Source of the DNA: Myxococcales bacterium
GTDB lineage: Bacteria; Myxococcota_A; Polyangia; Polyangiales; Polyangiaceae
Assembly (NCBI GenBank): GCA_021847645.1
Contig: JAJZQG010000047.1
Span: 1-43,107, forward strand
Length of the DNA stretch: 43,107 nucleotides
Direction of reading: 5' to 3'
Under the pieces are notes generated by a model, which did no database searches, was not told where the DNA came from, and saw only the letters and a list, made by a program, of their open reading frames with translations. Both the position numbers and the translations under genes were made by a program. This document shows positions 1 to 7,516 of this stretch, one piece after another; within the stretch, counting starts at the first letter, position 1; each line of letters starts with the position of its first letter.

Positions 1-244
1 TCGCCAACCATGCCGGCTTGCCAAGCCCCGCGTCACGCGATAGCCTTTCGGTACCGGGCCCATCTGGCGCTCCGGCCCCTCATCCGCTTGCGGAATTACG
101 CGGCAAGATCTTGGGGATCATCACAGGTAGCCCGCTGGCGTGCGGGTCTTTTCTGCGGAACCGCACGACGTGCTATCGTGCTGCTGTGGTGATCAGCACT
201 TCACGTGGTGCCTTTCCGTCAGGACCTTTCCGAAGAGGTGGGCG
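1..244. other. left-edge stretch without a supported gene
   Basis: I see no gene I can support in the first 244 bases. Short plus-strand frames here have no family resemblance and overlap each other. The last 75 bases probably carry the promoter and leader of the diguanylate cyclase that starts at 245. Confidence 0.5.
171..179 (+). promoter_or_regulatory. possible extended -10 element for the diguanylate cyclase gene
   Basis: The bases TGCTATCGT fit an extended -10 (TG, one base, then TATCGT) about 65 bases before the ATG at 245. No convincing -35 box lies at the right distance, so this is a weak prediction. Confidence 0.22.
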
Positions 245-1207
245 ATGAACGCAAGTGACCCGCCGAGACCGCCGTCCGATGAGGTCGATCCCGACGAGTT
301 CGAGGACGTCGAAACCGTCACCACACGCGTCACCGAGGTCAGGATGTCGCGGCCTGACTCCAAGACCAGGAATCGCGCGACGCTCACTGTGGTGAGTGGC
401 CCCGACACCGGGCGCGTGCACTCCCTCGGACCGAGCGTCACCATCGGCCGAGCGCGAACATGCGAAATTGCGCTCGACGAGCCGAGCATCAGCCGGACGC
501 ACGCGCGCGTCACCTGCTCGGGTGACGGAAACTGGTGGCTGGTCGACCTTCAGTCGCGCAATGGTACGTACGTGGACGGCTTCCGTGTCGACCGTCATCG
601 CCTGCAGGACGGCGATCGCCTCCAGCTCGGCCCTGTGATCGAGTTTCGCTATGCGATCACCGATGACGACGGGGAGCGGCTGCTGCGGGAGCTTTACGAA
701 TCGAGCGTGCGCGATCCCCTCACCGGGGTCTACAACCGAAAGCACCTGACCGAGCGACTTGTTTCCGAATTGTCCTACTGCCTGCGCCACCGAACCGAGG
801 TGGCGGTGCTGCTGTTCGACATCGACCACTTCAAGCGGGTGAACGACACCTGGGGACACCTCGCGGGGGACTTGGTGCTCAAGTCCGTAGCGACGCTCGT
901 GGGCCGCACCATTCGCACCGAGGACATCTTGGCCCGCTACGGTGGGGAGGAGTTCGTTGTCATCGCCCGTGACACCGGAGCCGTTGGCGCCCTCGCGCTC
1001 GCTGAGAGAATCCGGTCCGTCGTAGAGTCCACCGTGACCCAGTATGAACGAACCCCCATCCGTGTGACGGTCAGTGTGGGCGTCGCCACGTCCTTGTCCT
1101 GCGCCGGCAAGCTGAGCCCGGAGGCCATCATCGGCGCAGCCGATCGCAATCTATACGCGGCGAAGGACCGCGGGCGCAATCGAGTAATCGGACCGGCGCC
1201 TCGGTAG
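245..1207 (+). CDS. FHA-GGDEF diguanylate cyclase
   Basis: A 320-residue soluble enzyme predicted to make cyclic di-GMP from two GTP. An FHA domain (about residues 45-140) has the phosphothreonine-binding signature: GR at 68-69, SxxH at 83-86 and an SRNGT turn. The GGDEF domain follows (about 150-315), with active-site GGEEF at 233-237, the FDIDHFK metal/substrate motif near 191, and an inhibitory I-site RTED at 224-227, exactly five residues before GGEEF. It should therefore be active and product-inhibited. The FHA domain suggests control by a Ser/Thr kinase; one is encoded convergently only 19 bases downstream. I chose the ATG at 245 because AAGAGGTGGG precedes it and the FHA domain starts soon after; an in-frame ATG at 140 would add 35 cysteine-rich residues that look non-coding. 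Confident in class; the partner kinase is inferred. Confidence 0.93.
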   Translation: MNASDPPRPPSDEVDPDEFEDVETVTTRVTEVRMSRPDSKTRNRATLTVVSGPDTGRVHSLGPSVTIGRARTCEIALDEPSISRTHARVTCSGDGNWWLVDLQSRNGTYVDGFRVDRHRLQDGDRLQLGPVIEFRYAITDDDGERLLRELYESSVRDPLTGVYNRKHLTERLVSELSYCLRHRTEVAVLLFDIDHFKRVNDTWGHLAGDLVLKSVATLVGRTIRTEDILARYGGEEFVVIARDTGAVGALALAERIRSVVESTVTQYERTPIRVTVSVGVATSLSCAGKLSPEAIIGAADRNLYAAKDRGRNRVIGPAPR

Positions 1208-1226
1208 CGCCGAAGCTGCGGGCGGC

Positions 1227-2411
1227 TCATCCCCGGCGCGCCCCCGGAGGCTTGCGTGGAGCCGCACTCGCTTGGGCTGCTGTCGCTACGCCGGCAATGG
1301 CTTGGTGCAGGACGGACCAACCGCGATGCGACGCGCTCCAGACCAGCGAGTCGGGCGAGAACTCCCCGGAAGCGACAGCGTTCCGCAGCTGCGCGGCGGT
1401 CAGCGGGCCGGCCGATCCCTCATCCCGCTGCACGAAGAAGGCATCTTCGTCGGCTGCCCGCTTCGAACCCGCTTGCCTCTGCGCACTCGTGGAGCGAGCC
1501 GCGTCGCTCGCGTCGCCCGCCCATCGCGGGGCCGGCGGACGGAGCGTTGCTGGGGCGCGAACACCACAGATCTCGGCGAGGCGAACGGCGGCTTCCCAGG
1601 CCGTCCTGGTCCGTTGGTCCGGATTGGTGTGCGTGGCCTGCGCGAACCATTCGTCGAACCCCTGCGGCACGGTTGGGTTGAAGTGCGAAGGAACCGGCAG
1701 CGCTCGAATTCCGATGTTCAGCATGATCTGGCCGGGAGGCTGACGGTCGTCGATCGGCGCGTGACCCACGATGCACTGGAATGCCAGCAGCCCCAACCCC
1801 CACACGTCCGTTCTCTCGTCCACCACCTCGCCGCGCATCTGTTCCGGGCTCATCCTCGCGAGCGTGCCCACCAACGCCCCGGCCGCCGTCTTGAAGTCAT
1901 CGGACGCAGCGGGTTGCTGCACCTTCGCGACGCCAAAGTCCAGGAGCTTCACCAGCGGCGTTTCGTCGTCATCCTCGCACAGGAACACGTTCTCGGGCTT
2001 CAGGTCGCGATGAATTACGCCCGCCCGGTGTGCCCGTCTCAATGCCTTGCCGATCTGCAGCCCGATGGCGCCAAACTCCCGCGGCGCGATGACCCCGTCA
2101 CGGTACAGGCGTGAGCCGAGGTCCTCGCCCTTGAGCAGCTCCATCACCATGAAGGGGCCGGCTTCCGGGTCGACATCGTAGTCGAGGATGCGGACGATAT
2201 GCTCAGAGGCGAGCTCCGCGCAGGCACGGGCCTCGCGCCGGAAGCGCGTCAGTGCGATCGGGTGGTTTCTCCACTCGTGCCCGATGAGCTTCAACGCGAC
2301 ATGTACGCCCAGCGACAGCTGCTCGGCGGCCCAGACCGCACCCATGCCGCCGGCACCGATCGACGTGAGGATGCGGTACCGGCCTGCAATGATTTGGCCT
2401 TCTTTCACCAT
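1227..2411 (-). CDS. Ser/Thr protein kinase with C-terminal GYF_2 domain
   Basis: A 394-residue soluble Hanks-type kinase. Visible motifs are the glycine loop GAGGMG (about residue 19), the VALKL lysine, HRDLKPEN catalytic loop, DFG and an SPE motif (GTLARMSPEQM). After a basic linker rich in Ala, Arg and Ser (about 290-330), the C-terminus (about 335-385) matches GYF_2: an FFVQRDEGSAGPLTAAQLR segment, then SLVW and a tryptophan. GYF_2 domains usually bind proline-rich peptides and may recruit substrate. No membrane segment is seen. It lies 67 bases downstream of the FHA/sigma-54 activator on the same strand and may share its transcript. The ATG at 2411 is preferred over an upstream alternative start at 2438, because GGGAG sits about eight bases before it and MVKEGQIIAGRYRI is a typical kinase start. 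Confidence 0.92.
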   Translation of the reverse strand: MVKEGQIIAGRYRILTSIGAGGMGAVWAAEQLSLGVHVALKLIGHEWRNHPIALTRFRREARACAELASEHIVRILDYDVDPEAGPFMVMELLKGEDLGSRLYRDGVIAPREFGAIGLQIGKALRRAHRAGVIHRDLKPENVFLCEDDDETPLVKLLDFGVAKVQQPAASDDFKTAAGALVGTLARMSPEQMRGEVVDERTDVWGLGLLAFQCIVGHAPIDDRQPPGQIMLNIGIRALPVPSHFNPTVPQGFDEWFAQATHTNPDQRTRTAWEAAVRLAEICGVRAPATLRPPAPRWAGDASDAARSTSAQRQAGSKRAADEDAFFVQRDEGSAGPLTAAQLRNAVASGEFSPDSLVWSASHRGWSVLHQAIAGVATAAQASAAPRKPPGARRG

Positions 2412-2478
2412 ATGGCACTCCCGTCTGCTGCTCAGCAACGCCCGTGCCGACCTTGCCGGACGAATCGCTCCCGGCAGC

Positions 2479-4329
2479 CTACCCCTTGGCCTCTCGGTTC
2501 GCTGGGGCGCTCTGGGGAAAACTCGTCAACCCGTGGACCTTCAACTTGGTCACGAAGGTGCGCAGCGGCATCTGGATCAGCTCCGCAGCCCGCGCCCGAA
2601 CGCCTCCGGCGGCCTCGAGCGCCTCGGTGATCCGACGCTTCTCGAGCTCGGCGATCTCTTCATAAATGCTCCGGAACCGGGGCGCGTCCGGTTGGGCGGC
2701 CGGCGCCTCCTTTGCCGCCTGCGCGGTGCTGGCGGAAGCTGCACGCGCCGGCGCGGACCGCGGAACCATCCACGGCGCCACCGTTGCCGCGACCTTGTCG
2801 GGCAGCTGCACGGCGGCCAGCTCGGTGTCGGGGACCGACGCTGCCACGAAGTCCATCACGTTTTTCAGCTCCCGCACGTTGCCAGGCCACGAATGCATCA
2901 CCAGCCGCTGCATCGCTCCGGCCGATATGCTCATGCGCGGCCGGCCAAGCGACTCACATGCCTCGTCCAGGAAACGAGCCGCCAGCACCGGAATGTCCAA
3001 GGGGCGATTGCGAAGCGGGGGTACGAGCACCGTGGCCGCGTTGAGCCGGTAATACAGATCCTGCCGGAAGCGCCCGTTGGCGATTTCCTCCTCCAGAACG
3101 CGGTTGGTCGCCGACACGACCCGCACATCGACCGGACGCTCCTCGGTTCCGCCCACTCGGCTGACGCGATGGGTCTCCAGCACCCGGAGCAGCTTCGCCT
3201 GGGTCATCGGTGAGCATTCGCCCACCTCGTCAAGGAAGATCGTCCCGCCCGAGGCACGCTCGAACAGTCCGGGCTTGGCGCCCACCGCCCCGGAAAAGGC
3301 GCCTCGCTCGTGGCCGAACAGCTCGCTCTCCAGAAGCGACTCGGGAAGCGCCGCGCAGTTGATGGAGACCAACCGCTTGCCACAGCGCGGCGACCACTCG
3401 TGGAGCGCTCGCGAGGCGATCTCCTTGCCCGAGCCCGTCTCCCCCTGCACCAGAACCGGCAGCGTGCTCGTCGCCAGCTGCCGCAGCAAGCCGAACAGGC
3501 GCTTCATCATCGGATCCACCGACACGACCTTGCGGTCGCCAATTTCGAAGAAGCTCGCCGCCGCGGAAACGGACGCGATCTCGCCCGGCGTGCCCGCGCG
3601 AAGCGCCAGCCGTGCTCCTGTCAACAACGTGTCCGGCTCACATCCATCGTCCGGGCAAATGGCGATCCCTCCACGTATCCCGGGTGCGTTCGCCAGCACG
3701 CCGCTCAGCAGCCGCTGTGCAGGAATGCTCGCCGACCGCCCCGTCTCCGGAAACAGCACCGCTATCTCGGAACGTGCGGTTTCCCCCACGATGTCGACCC
3801 TGCGCACAACCCGGCAGACCTCTGCCAGCGCGTGGTGCATGACGTCGGCGGACGCCGATCCTGTGTCGAGCACCAGAAGCGCGAGCGAGTTGCGATAGCG
3901 CAACGCGCGCTCGATCTCCTCCTCCAGGCGCTGATGGAACGGACCTGCCGCCAACGCGGAGCGAGCCCCTACGCGCGTTGCGTTGCGGTGAAACCCGAGC
4001 GTGACATCCCCGAGCGCGATCACGTCTCCAGAGGTCAGAACATGCTGGCCCTGTAGGGGCTCATCGTTGACGCGCGCACCGGCAGCCTCGCCGAGCGCTG
4101 TCAACACGGCCTCATTCCCGCGCGTCGAGATTCTCAAGTGCTCAGGCCGAACAACGTCGGAAGACAAGCGGATCACCGCCTGCTCGGAGCTTCCGACGAC
4201 GGTCTCGCCCTGTTCCGGCAGGTGCACCAGCCTGGTCGTTTCCCCCTCGAATACCAGTACGTAGCAGGCCCCGCTGGCCACCGTGGGAGTCGCGGCGCGC
4301 GGAGCGGGCATGTCGGACGGCGACGGCAT
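2479..4329 (-). CDS. FHA-domain sigma-54 activator (bacterial enhancer-binding protein)
   Basis: A 616-residue transcription activator for sigma-54 promoters. Order: FHA-like fold (about 20-115); a divergent segment resembling a decayed nucleotide-cyclase/GGDEF fold (about 130-255); AAA+ domain (about 270-500) with Walker A GETGSGKE (296-303), Walker B TIFLDEV (363-369), an arginine-finger region RQDLYYRL and the sensor II WPGNVREL; and a Fis-type helix-turn-helix at the end (about 555-602). Two oddities: the sigma-54 contact loop reads GAFSGA (343-348) rather than GAFTGA, and the FHA domain lacks the usual Arg after Gly (VVGSSEQ) and the usual Ser of SxxH (VVRPEH), so it may no longer bind phosphothreonine in the ordinary way. 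Its targets cannot be named; the downstream Ser/Thr kinase is a candidate partner. The start codon has no clear ribosome site. Confidence 0.93.
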   Translation of the reverse strand: MPSPSDMPAPRAATPTVASGACYVLVFEGETTRLVHLPEQGETVVGSSEQAVIRLSSDVVRPEHLRISTRGNEAVLTALGEAAGARVNDEPLQGQHVLTSGDVIALGDVTLGFHRNATRVGARSALAAGPFHQRLEEEIERALRYRNSLALLVLDTGSASADVMHHALAEVCRVVRRVDIVGETARSEIAVLFPETGRSASIPAQRLLSGVLANAPGIRGGIAICPDDGCEPDTLLTGARLALRAGTPGEIASVSAAASFFEIGDRKVVSVDPMMKRLFGLLRQLATSTLPVLVQGETGSGKEIASRALHEWSPRCGKRLVSINCAALPESLLESELFGHERGAFSGAVGAKPGLFERASGGTIFLDEVGECSPMTQAKLLRVLETHRVSRVGGTEERPVDVRVVSATNRVLEEEIANGRFRQDLYYRLNAATVLVPPLRNRPLDIPVLAARFLDEACESLGRPRMSISAGAMQRLVMHSWPGNVRELKNVMDFVAASVPDTELAAVQLPDKVAATVAPWMVPRSAPARAASASTAQAAKEAPAAQPDAPRFRSIYEEIAELEKRRITEALEAAGGVRARAAELIQMPLRTFVTKLKVHGLTSFPQSAPANREAKG

Positions 4330-4436
4330 GGGCGGATGGTATTGCGAATGGTCAGGCTCGTCGAGGACGTGCGTCGCGTCGGTCGACCGGCAACACGAGG
4401 CGTGAGGTCACTGTCCCAAGGCCCACAAAGGCACGC

Positions 4437-4497
4437 ACCGAATACGGAGCACGCCGGATCGGCTCGACATGCAGAATCGGCGTGCGGATTCGGCACG
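4437..4497. repeat. intergenic palindromic repeat, copy 1 (two head-to-head units)
   Basis: Lies between the metalloprotease stop and the sigma-54 activator start. The right unit contains TGCGGATTCGGCAC, shared exactly with the copy at 7480. The left unit (from 4437) is an inverted, degenerate version, CACCGAATACGGAGCACG. Together they could fold as a REP-like hairpin pair. Related copies lie at 7480 and 21320. Confidence 0.55.
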
Positions 4498-4575
4498 GTG
4501 GGCGGGGATGCCCTTCGCCAGGATCTGCGTGGGCTTTCCCGCCCGGCTCCAACCGGTTCGTAGGCCCCAAGCTCG

Positions 4576-5601
4576 TCAGCGCTTGCGCCTGGCAGCCCCA
4601 GCCACGAGCACGGCCGCGAGCGCCGCAGCAACGCCTTGCCAGCCCACCCGATACCCGCCCGCCGCAACGGTGCTGCATGCGACGCCAGGCTGGTTCTGCC
4701 CCAGTCCGCCTTGGTACAGTTGGTCGATCGCGGCCGAGTCGGTCGAGAACAGCTGGCGCTTGCTCGTCTCGCACGGCCGCGAGCTCACGAACATGGTGGC
4801 TCTTTGCTCCGTGTAGTCTTCGCCGAGACCGAAAAAGTGCCCCATCTCGTGCGTCGCGATGTTCTGCAGATCGTACCTGCCCTCGCAGGCGCCGTTGCTC
4901 GCGTGCTCGTCGTGATTCCCGCTTGCCTTGGCGCTGTCCGCCTCGCCGTCGCCTGACGCGCTCCCTGTCCCGGCATCGAAGAATGCATGCCTGGTGTTGA
5001 ACACAATGTCCGCTTCGAGAATCGCGCCCGTCTCGGAGTCCGAGTAGGTGGTCGTCAGCGCGAGGTCGTTCTCATGACCCGGCAAGTCAATCGGCCCCGC
5101 CAGCACCCGATTCACGCCGTCCATCGCCACCGTGCCCGGAACGTTGTTCCCGTCGTCGAACGTGACTTGAGGAAGCTGCGAATCCGACTGCAGCCATGCG
5201 CCCAACGCCTTCCGAACGGCGTCCTTGGCTCCCGGTCCCAGCGATCCAAGCGATGGATCGAGCGTGAGGGCAAGGCTCGGCGCATGCCACCGAACGGCGT
5301 TGCCATCGGCCGACTTCTTGACGGCGGGAGCGGCGGCGTGAGGAGCTTGCGGGGTCGCGCCTCGCCGAGGTGGCGCGGCGAAGCCAGCCACCAGCACCGC
5401 CGTGGCCACTCCCGCAAGTGCGTTGAGCAGCCCGTTCGACAGGCGCGCTTTGCGCGTCGCGTCCAGGCGCGGGCTGTCCGTCGGCAGGCTTGTCGGCTGC
5501 GCAGGGGTGCTGCAGGCCACCGGACGGAGACTATCGAGTTGGCTGTGCTGGGTCGGAGTCTCGATGCGGCAAGGAGAGGTGGAAGACCAACGAGCCATCA
5601 T
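4576..5601 (-). CDS. matrixin-like zinc metalloprotease, membrane-anchored
   Basis: A 341-residue predicted exported or surface protease. The zinc site is HEMGHFFGLGED at 251-262: His251, Glu252 and His255 are clear. The third-ligand position of HExxHxxGxxH is Glu261 (followed by Asp262) instead of His, so metal binding may differ from classical matrixins. ATMF (268-271) gives a Met-turn. A hydrophobic stretch at about 54-76 follows some 50 polar residues, which fits a type II anchor or a misplaced start more than a standard signal peptide. The C-terminus carries a Cys (309), a hydrophobic run (about 322-336) and a final RRKR, like the myxobacterial MYXO-CTERM sorting tail. The ATG at 5601 is supported by GAGGG six bases upstream. 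The gene is divergent from the PilZ gene at 5717. Substrate unknown. Confidence 0.85.
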   Translation of the reverse strand: MMARWSSTSPCRIETPTQHSQLDSLRPVACSTPAQPTSLPTDSPRLDATRKARLSNGLLNALAGVATAVLVAGFAAPPRRGATPQAPHAAAPAVKKSADGNAVRWHAPSLALTLDPSLGSLGPGAKDAVRKALGAWLQSDSQLPQVTFDDGNNVPGTVAMDGVNRVLAGPIDLPGHENDLALTTTYSDSETGAILEADIVFNTRHAFFDAGTGSASGDGEADSAKASGNHDEHASNGACEGRYDLQNIATHEMGHFFGLGEDYTEQRATMFVSSRPCETSKRQLFSTDSAAIDQLYQGGLGQNQPGVACSTVAAGGYRVGWQGVAAALAAVLVAGAARRKR

Positions 5602-5716
5602 GGTACCCTCGGTGCGTTCTGTGTTGCGTCCAACGACTGCTGGTCAGTGCAACCGAGGTGCCACGAGCGAGCCCGGTGAGCCTGGCCCGCCCCATGCAAT
5701 TCTGCCGGCCCGCCCC

Positions 5717-6208
5717 ATGAACCCTATCAAGAACTCGTCGTCTGCACGCTCCACGCGACGCCCAGCCCAGCAGGCCAGTGGTCCGGAACGCCGCCAGCAT
5801 CCCAGGGTCCAGATCTCCGTGGATGTCGACTTCGAATCCGCGCACAACTTCTACAGCGGCCGGACCCGCGACGTGTCCGCTGGCGGCCTGTTCATCGAAA
5901 CCGATGTCGGGTTGCCCATCGGGGCGACCATCCACGTCGACCTGCGCTTCCTCAAGACACGCGCGCAGGTTCCGGCCGAGGTCGTGTGGGTGCTCCTCGG
6001 CGAGGGTGGTGGCTCGGTCGGAGTCGGCGTTCGATTCATCAGCCTGCCCAACGAGTTGAAGCAACGCATGGAGGCGTTCATGGGGCTGCGTCCGGCCCTG
6101 GACTTCGGATTGGTCGAGAGCGCCGACGAAGATGACACGCCCGTTCCATCCGACATCACGGAGCAACGCCCCCCACGGCGCGGACCGCCGCCACTCCCCA
6201 AGCGCTGA
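5717..6208 (+). CDS. single-domain PilZ protein (TIGR02266-like)
   Basis: A 163-residue protein predicted to bind cyclic di-GMP. The PilZ domain (about residues 25-130) has both ligand motifs: RxxxR in ERRQHPRV and DxSxxG in RDVSAGGLF. The arrangement matches the PilZ-related paralogous family common in Myxococcus (TIGR02266). The rest is a short Ser/Arg-rich N-terminus and an acidic then proline-rich tail ending PPPLPKR, which could be a docking segment. The start at 5717 is chosen because the 105 residues upstream in frame show no domain and overlap the divergent promoter region. The 13-base string GGCCCGCCCCATG occurs twice, at 5684 and 5707; only the second ATG is in frame. No strong ribosome site is visible. 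Likely an adaptor that passes c-di-GMP level to an unknown partner. Confidence 0.88.
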   Translation: MNPIKNSSSARSTRRPAQQASGPERRQHPRVQISVDVDFESAHNFYSGRTRDVSAGGLFIETDVGLPIGATIHVDLRFLKTRAQVPAEVVWVLLGEGGGSVGVGVRFISLPNELKQRMEAFMGLRPALDFGLVESADEDDTPVPSDITEQRPPRRGPPPLPKR

Positions 6209-6334
6209 CACGCTGCTCGGCCGGATAGACTGGGCCGTCGCGCCGGCAGCGCGTTCCTCGAAATTCAGCCCGCGCGTGCGCGATCTGCTGGGAGGGCTTC
6301 ACCGACACCCACCCGCTCCCGCTCGCGTTTGCGG

Positions 6335-7363
6335 TCACATGCCGGTGGGCTTGACTTCACTCATCAGCAGCGTGCCGTCGGCGTAGTGCGCCACGTCCCC
6401 ACACCGGTCGTCCTGTAAGCTCGCCCAGCACCACGGCAGCGGAAGTGATTCGACGCGCGGGCGCACGGCGCATCGGGCCCCGCTCGCCGTCCACTCCGCC
6501 TCAAGAGGCCAGTCCGCCCCGTCGAGCTGAATGCCAAATGCGTCGTAGAAGTTGATCTCCGTACCATCGACCGTGTGCGATTGTCCGTCGCCACAGTAGT
6601 CGGCGCGCAGCATTCGCGTGCAGGCGACGAAGTGGTCCGCAAAGGTGATCTTGGTGCATCCGCCACCCTTCACGCAGACCTTGCCCTCGCGCCATGGCTT
6701 GTAGCCGAACTCCACGCACTTCGCGACGGCATACCCAAGACACGCGAACGTGGCGACGCCGGGGTCGTTGACCCAGCCTCCGCCTCCCGGAACGCCGACG
6801 CTCGTGTCGGGACGACCGCTCAGCGGAATGGCGGCGATGGCCTGCCCGTCAGCATCCGTTCCGCACAGCGGCTTCTGCCCGTCGGTCGTGGCGTAGCTCA
6901 CCTGGAACAGGTTCACGTCCTTGTTCGCCGGATCGGGGTTCGGGCTGATCGCATCTATCTGCAAGTCGACCGACGACCCGTCGTCGAGCACCGCTGGCAA
7001 TACGACTCCTTCGAATCGGCGCCCGGAGATCTTCTTGTGTCCTGCAACCCTGCCCGCAAACACGGTCGCCTCGAGCGTCACGTCGGTCAGCGGCGCGGCG
7101 CCCAGCCGAGCGCCGTCCAACGACGCGTACTTCACCACGCGCCCGTCGAGCAGCGTTCCGTTCAGGGACCTGCCGTTGAGCCCACGCCCGAGCGTTTGCA
7201 CGAGGAACCCCGTCACGTCGTATGAGTAGACGCCGAATTCCAGAGCCTCTTGCGCTTGCGCGGAGCTTCCCTCGGACTCGTCCTGCACCGTGGTGACGCA
7301 GCCGCCGAGCACGTGACCCGAAGCGAGCAAGGCAACAACGGAGAGGATGCGCGACTGGTTCAT
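6335..7363 (-). CDS. ADYC-domain lipoprotein
   Basis: A 342-residue predicted lipoprotein. The signal peptide ends at the lipobox LGGC, with Cys22 as the lipidated residue. The C-terminal half is cysteine-rich and contains RADYCGDGQSHT (253-264), the hallmark of the ADYC domain seen in myxobacterial secreted proteins of unknown function. Paired cysteines (167, 208, 216, 230, 236, 248, 257, 298, 312, 321) suggest disulfides in the periplasm or at the surface. Between 55 and 120 are Asn/Gly/Leu-rich turns (GLNGRSLNGTLLDG). The ATG at 7363 is well supported by AGGAGG six bases upstream, so longer in-frame starts are rejected. Biochemical role unknown. Confidence 0.85.
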   Translation of the reverse strand: MNQSRILSVVALLASGHVLGGCVTTVQDESEGSSAQAQEALEFGVYSYDVTGFLVQTLGRGLNGRSLNGTLLDGRVVKYASLDGARLGAAPLTDVTLEATVFAGRVAGHKKISGRRFEGVVLPAVLDDGSSVDLQIDAISPNPDPANKDVNLFQVSYATTDGQKPLCGTDADGQAIAAIPLSGRPDTSVGVPGGGGWVNDPGVATFACLGYAVAKCVEFGYKPWREGKVCVKGGGCTKITFADHFVACTRMLRADYCGDGQSHTVDGTEINFYDAFGIQLDGADWPLEAEWTASGARCAVRPRVESLPLPWCWASLQDDRCGDVAHYADGTLLMSEVKPTGM

Positions 7364-7479
7364 GGGTGCCTCCTGGGAAGTCACGTAGCAATCGGCGGTC
7401 CATCGATCACCCTTGCGACTGCCCACTGACTTCCAGGCTCCTCGCGTCTGTTCGTGATACGCGTAGGACGCGCGCGCGC

Positions 7480-7515
7480 ACCGAGCCGAATTGGCATGCG
7501 GATTCGGCACGCCGG
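7480..7515. repeat. intergenic palindromic repeat, copy 2
   Basis: GAGCCGAATTGGCATGCGG followed by ATTCGGCACG; the arms GCCGAA and TTCGGC can pair. It sits directly beyond the stop codon of the 1272-residue kinase gene, where it could act as a 3' hairpin. About 22 of 26 bases agree with copy 1. Confidence 0.6.
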
Positions 7516-7516
7516 T

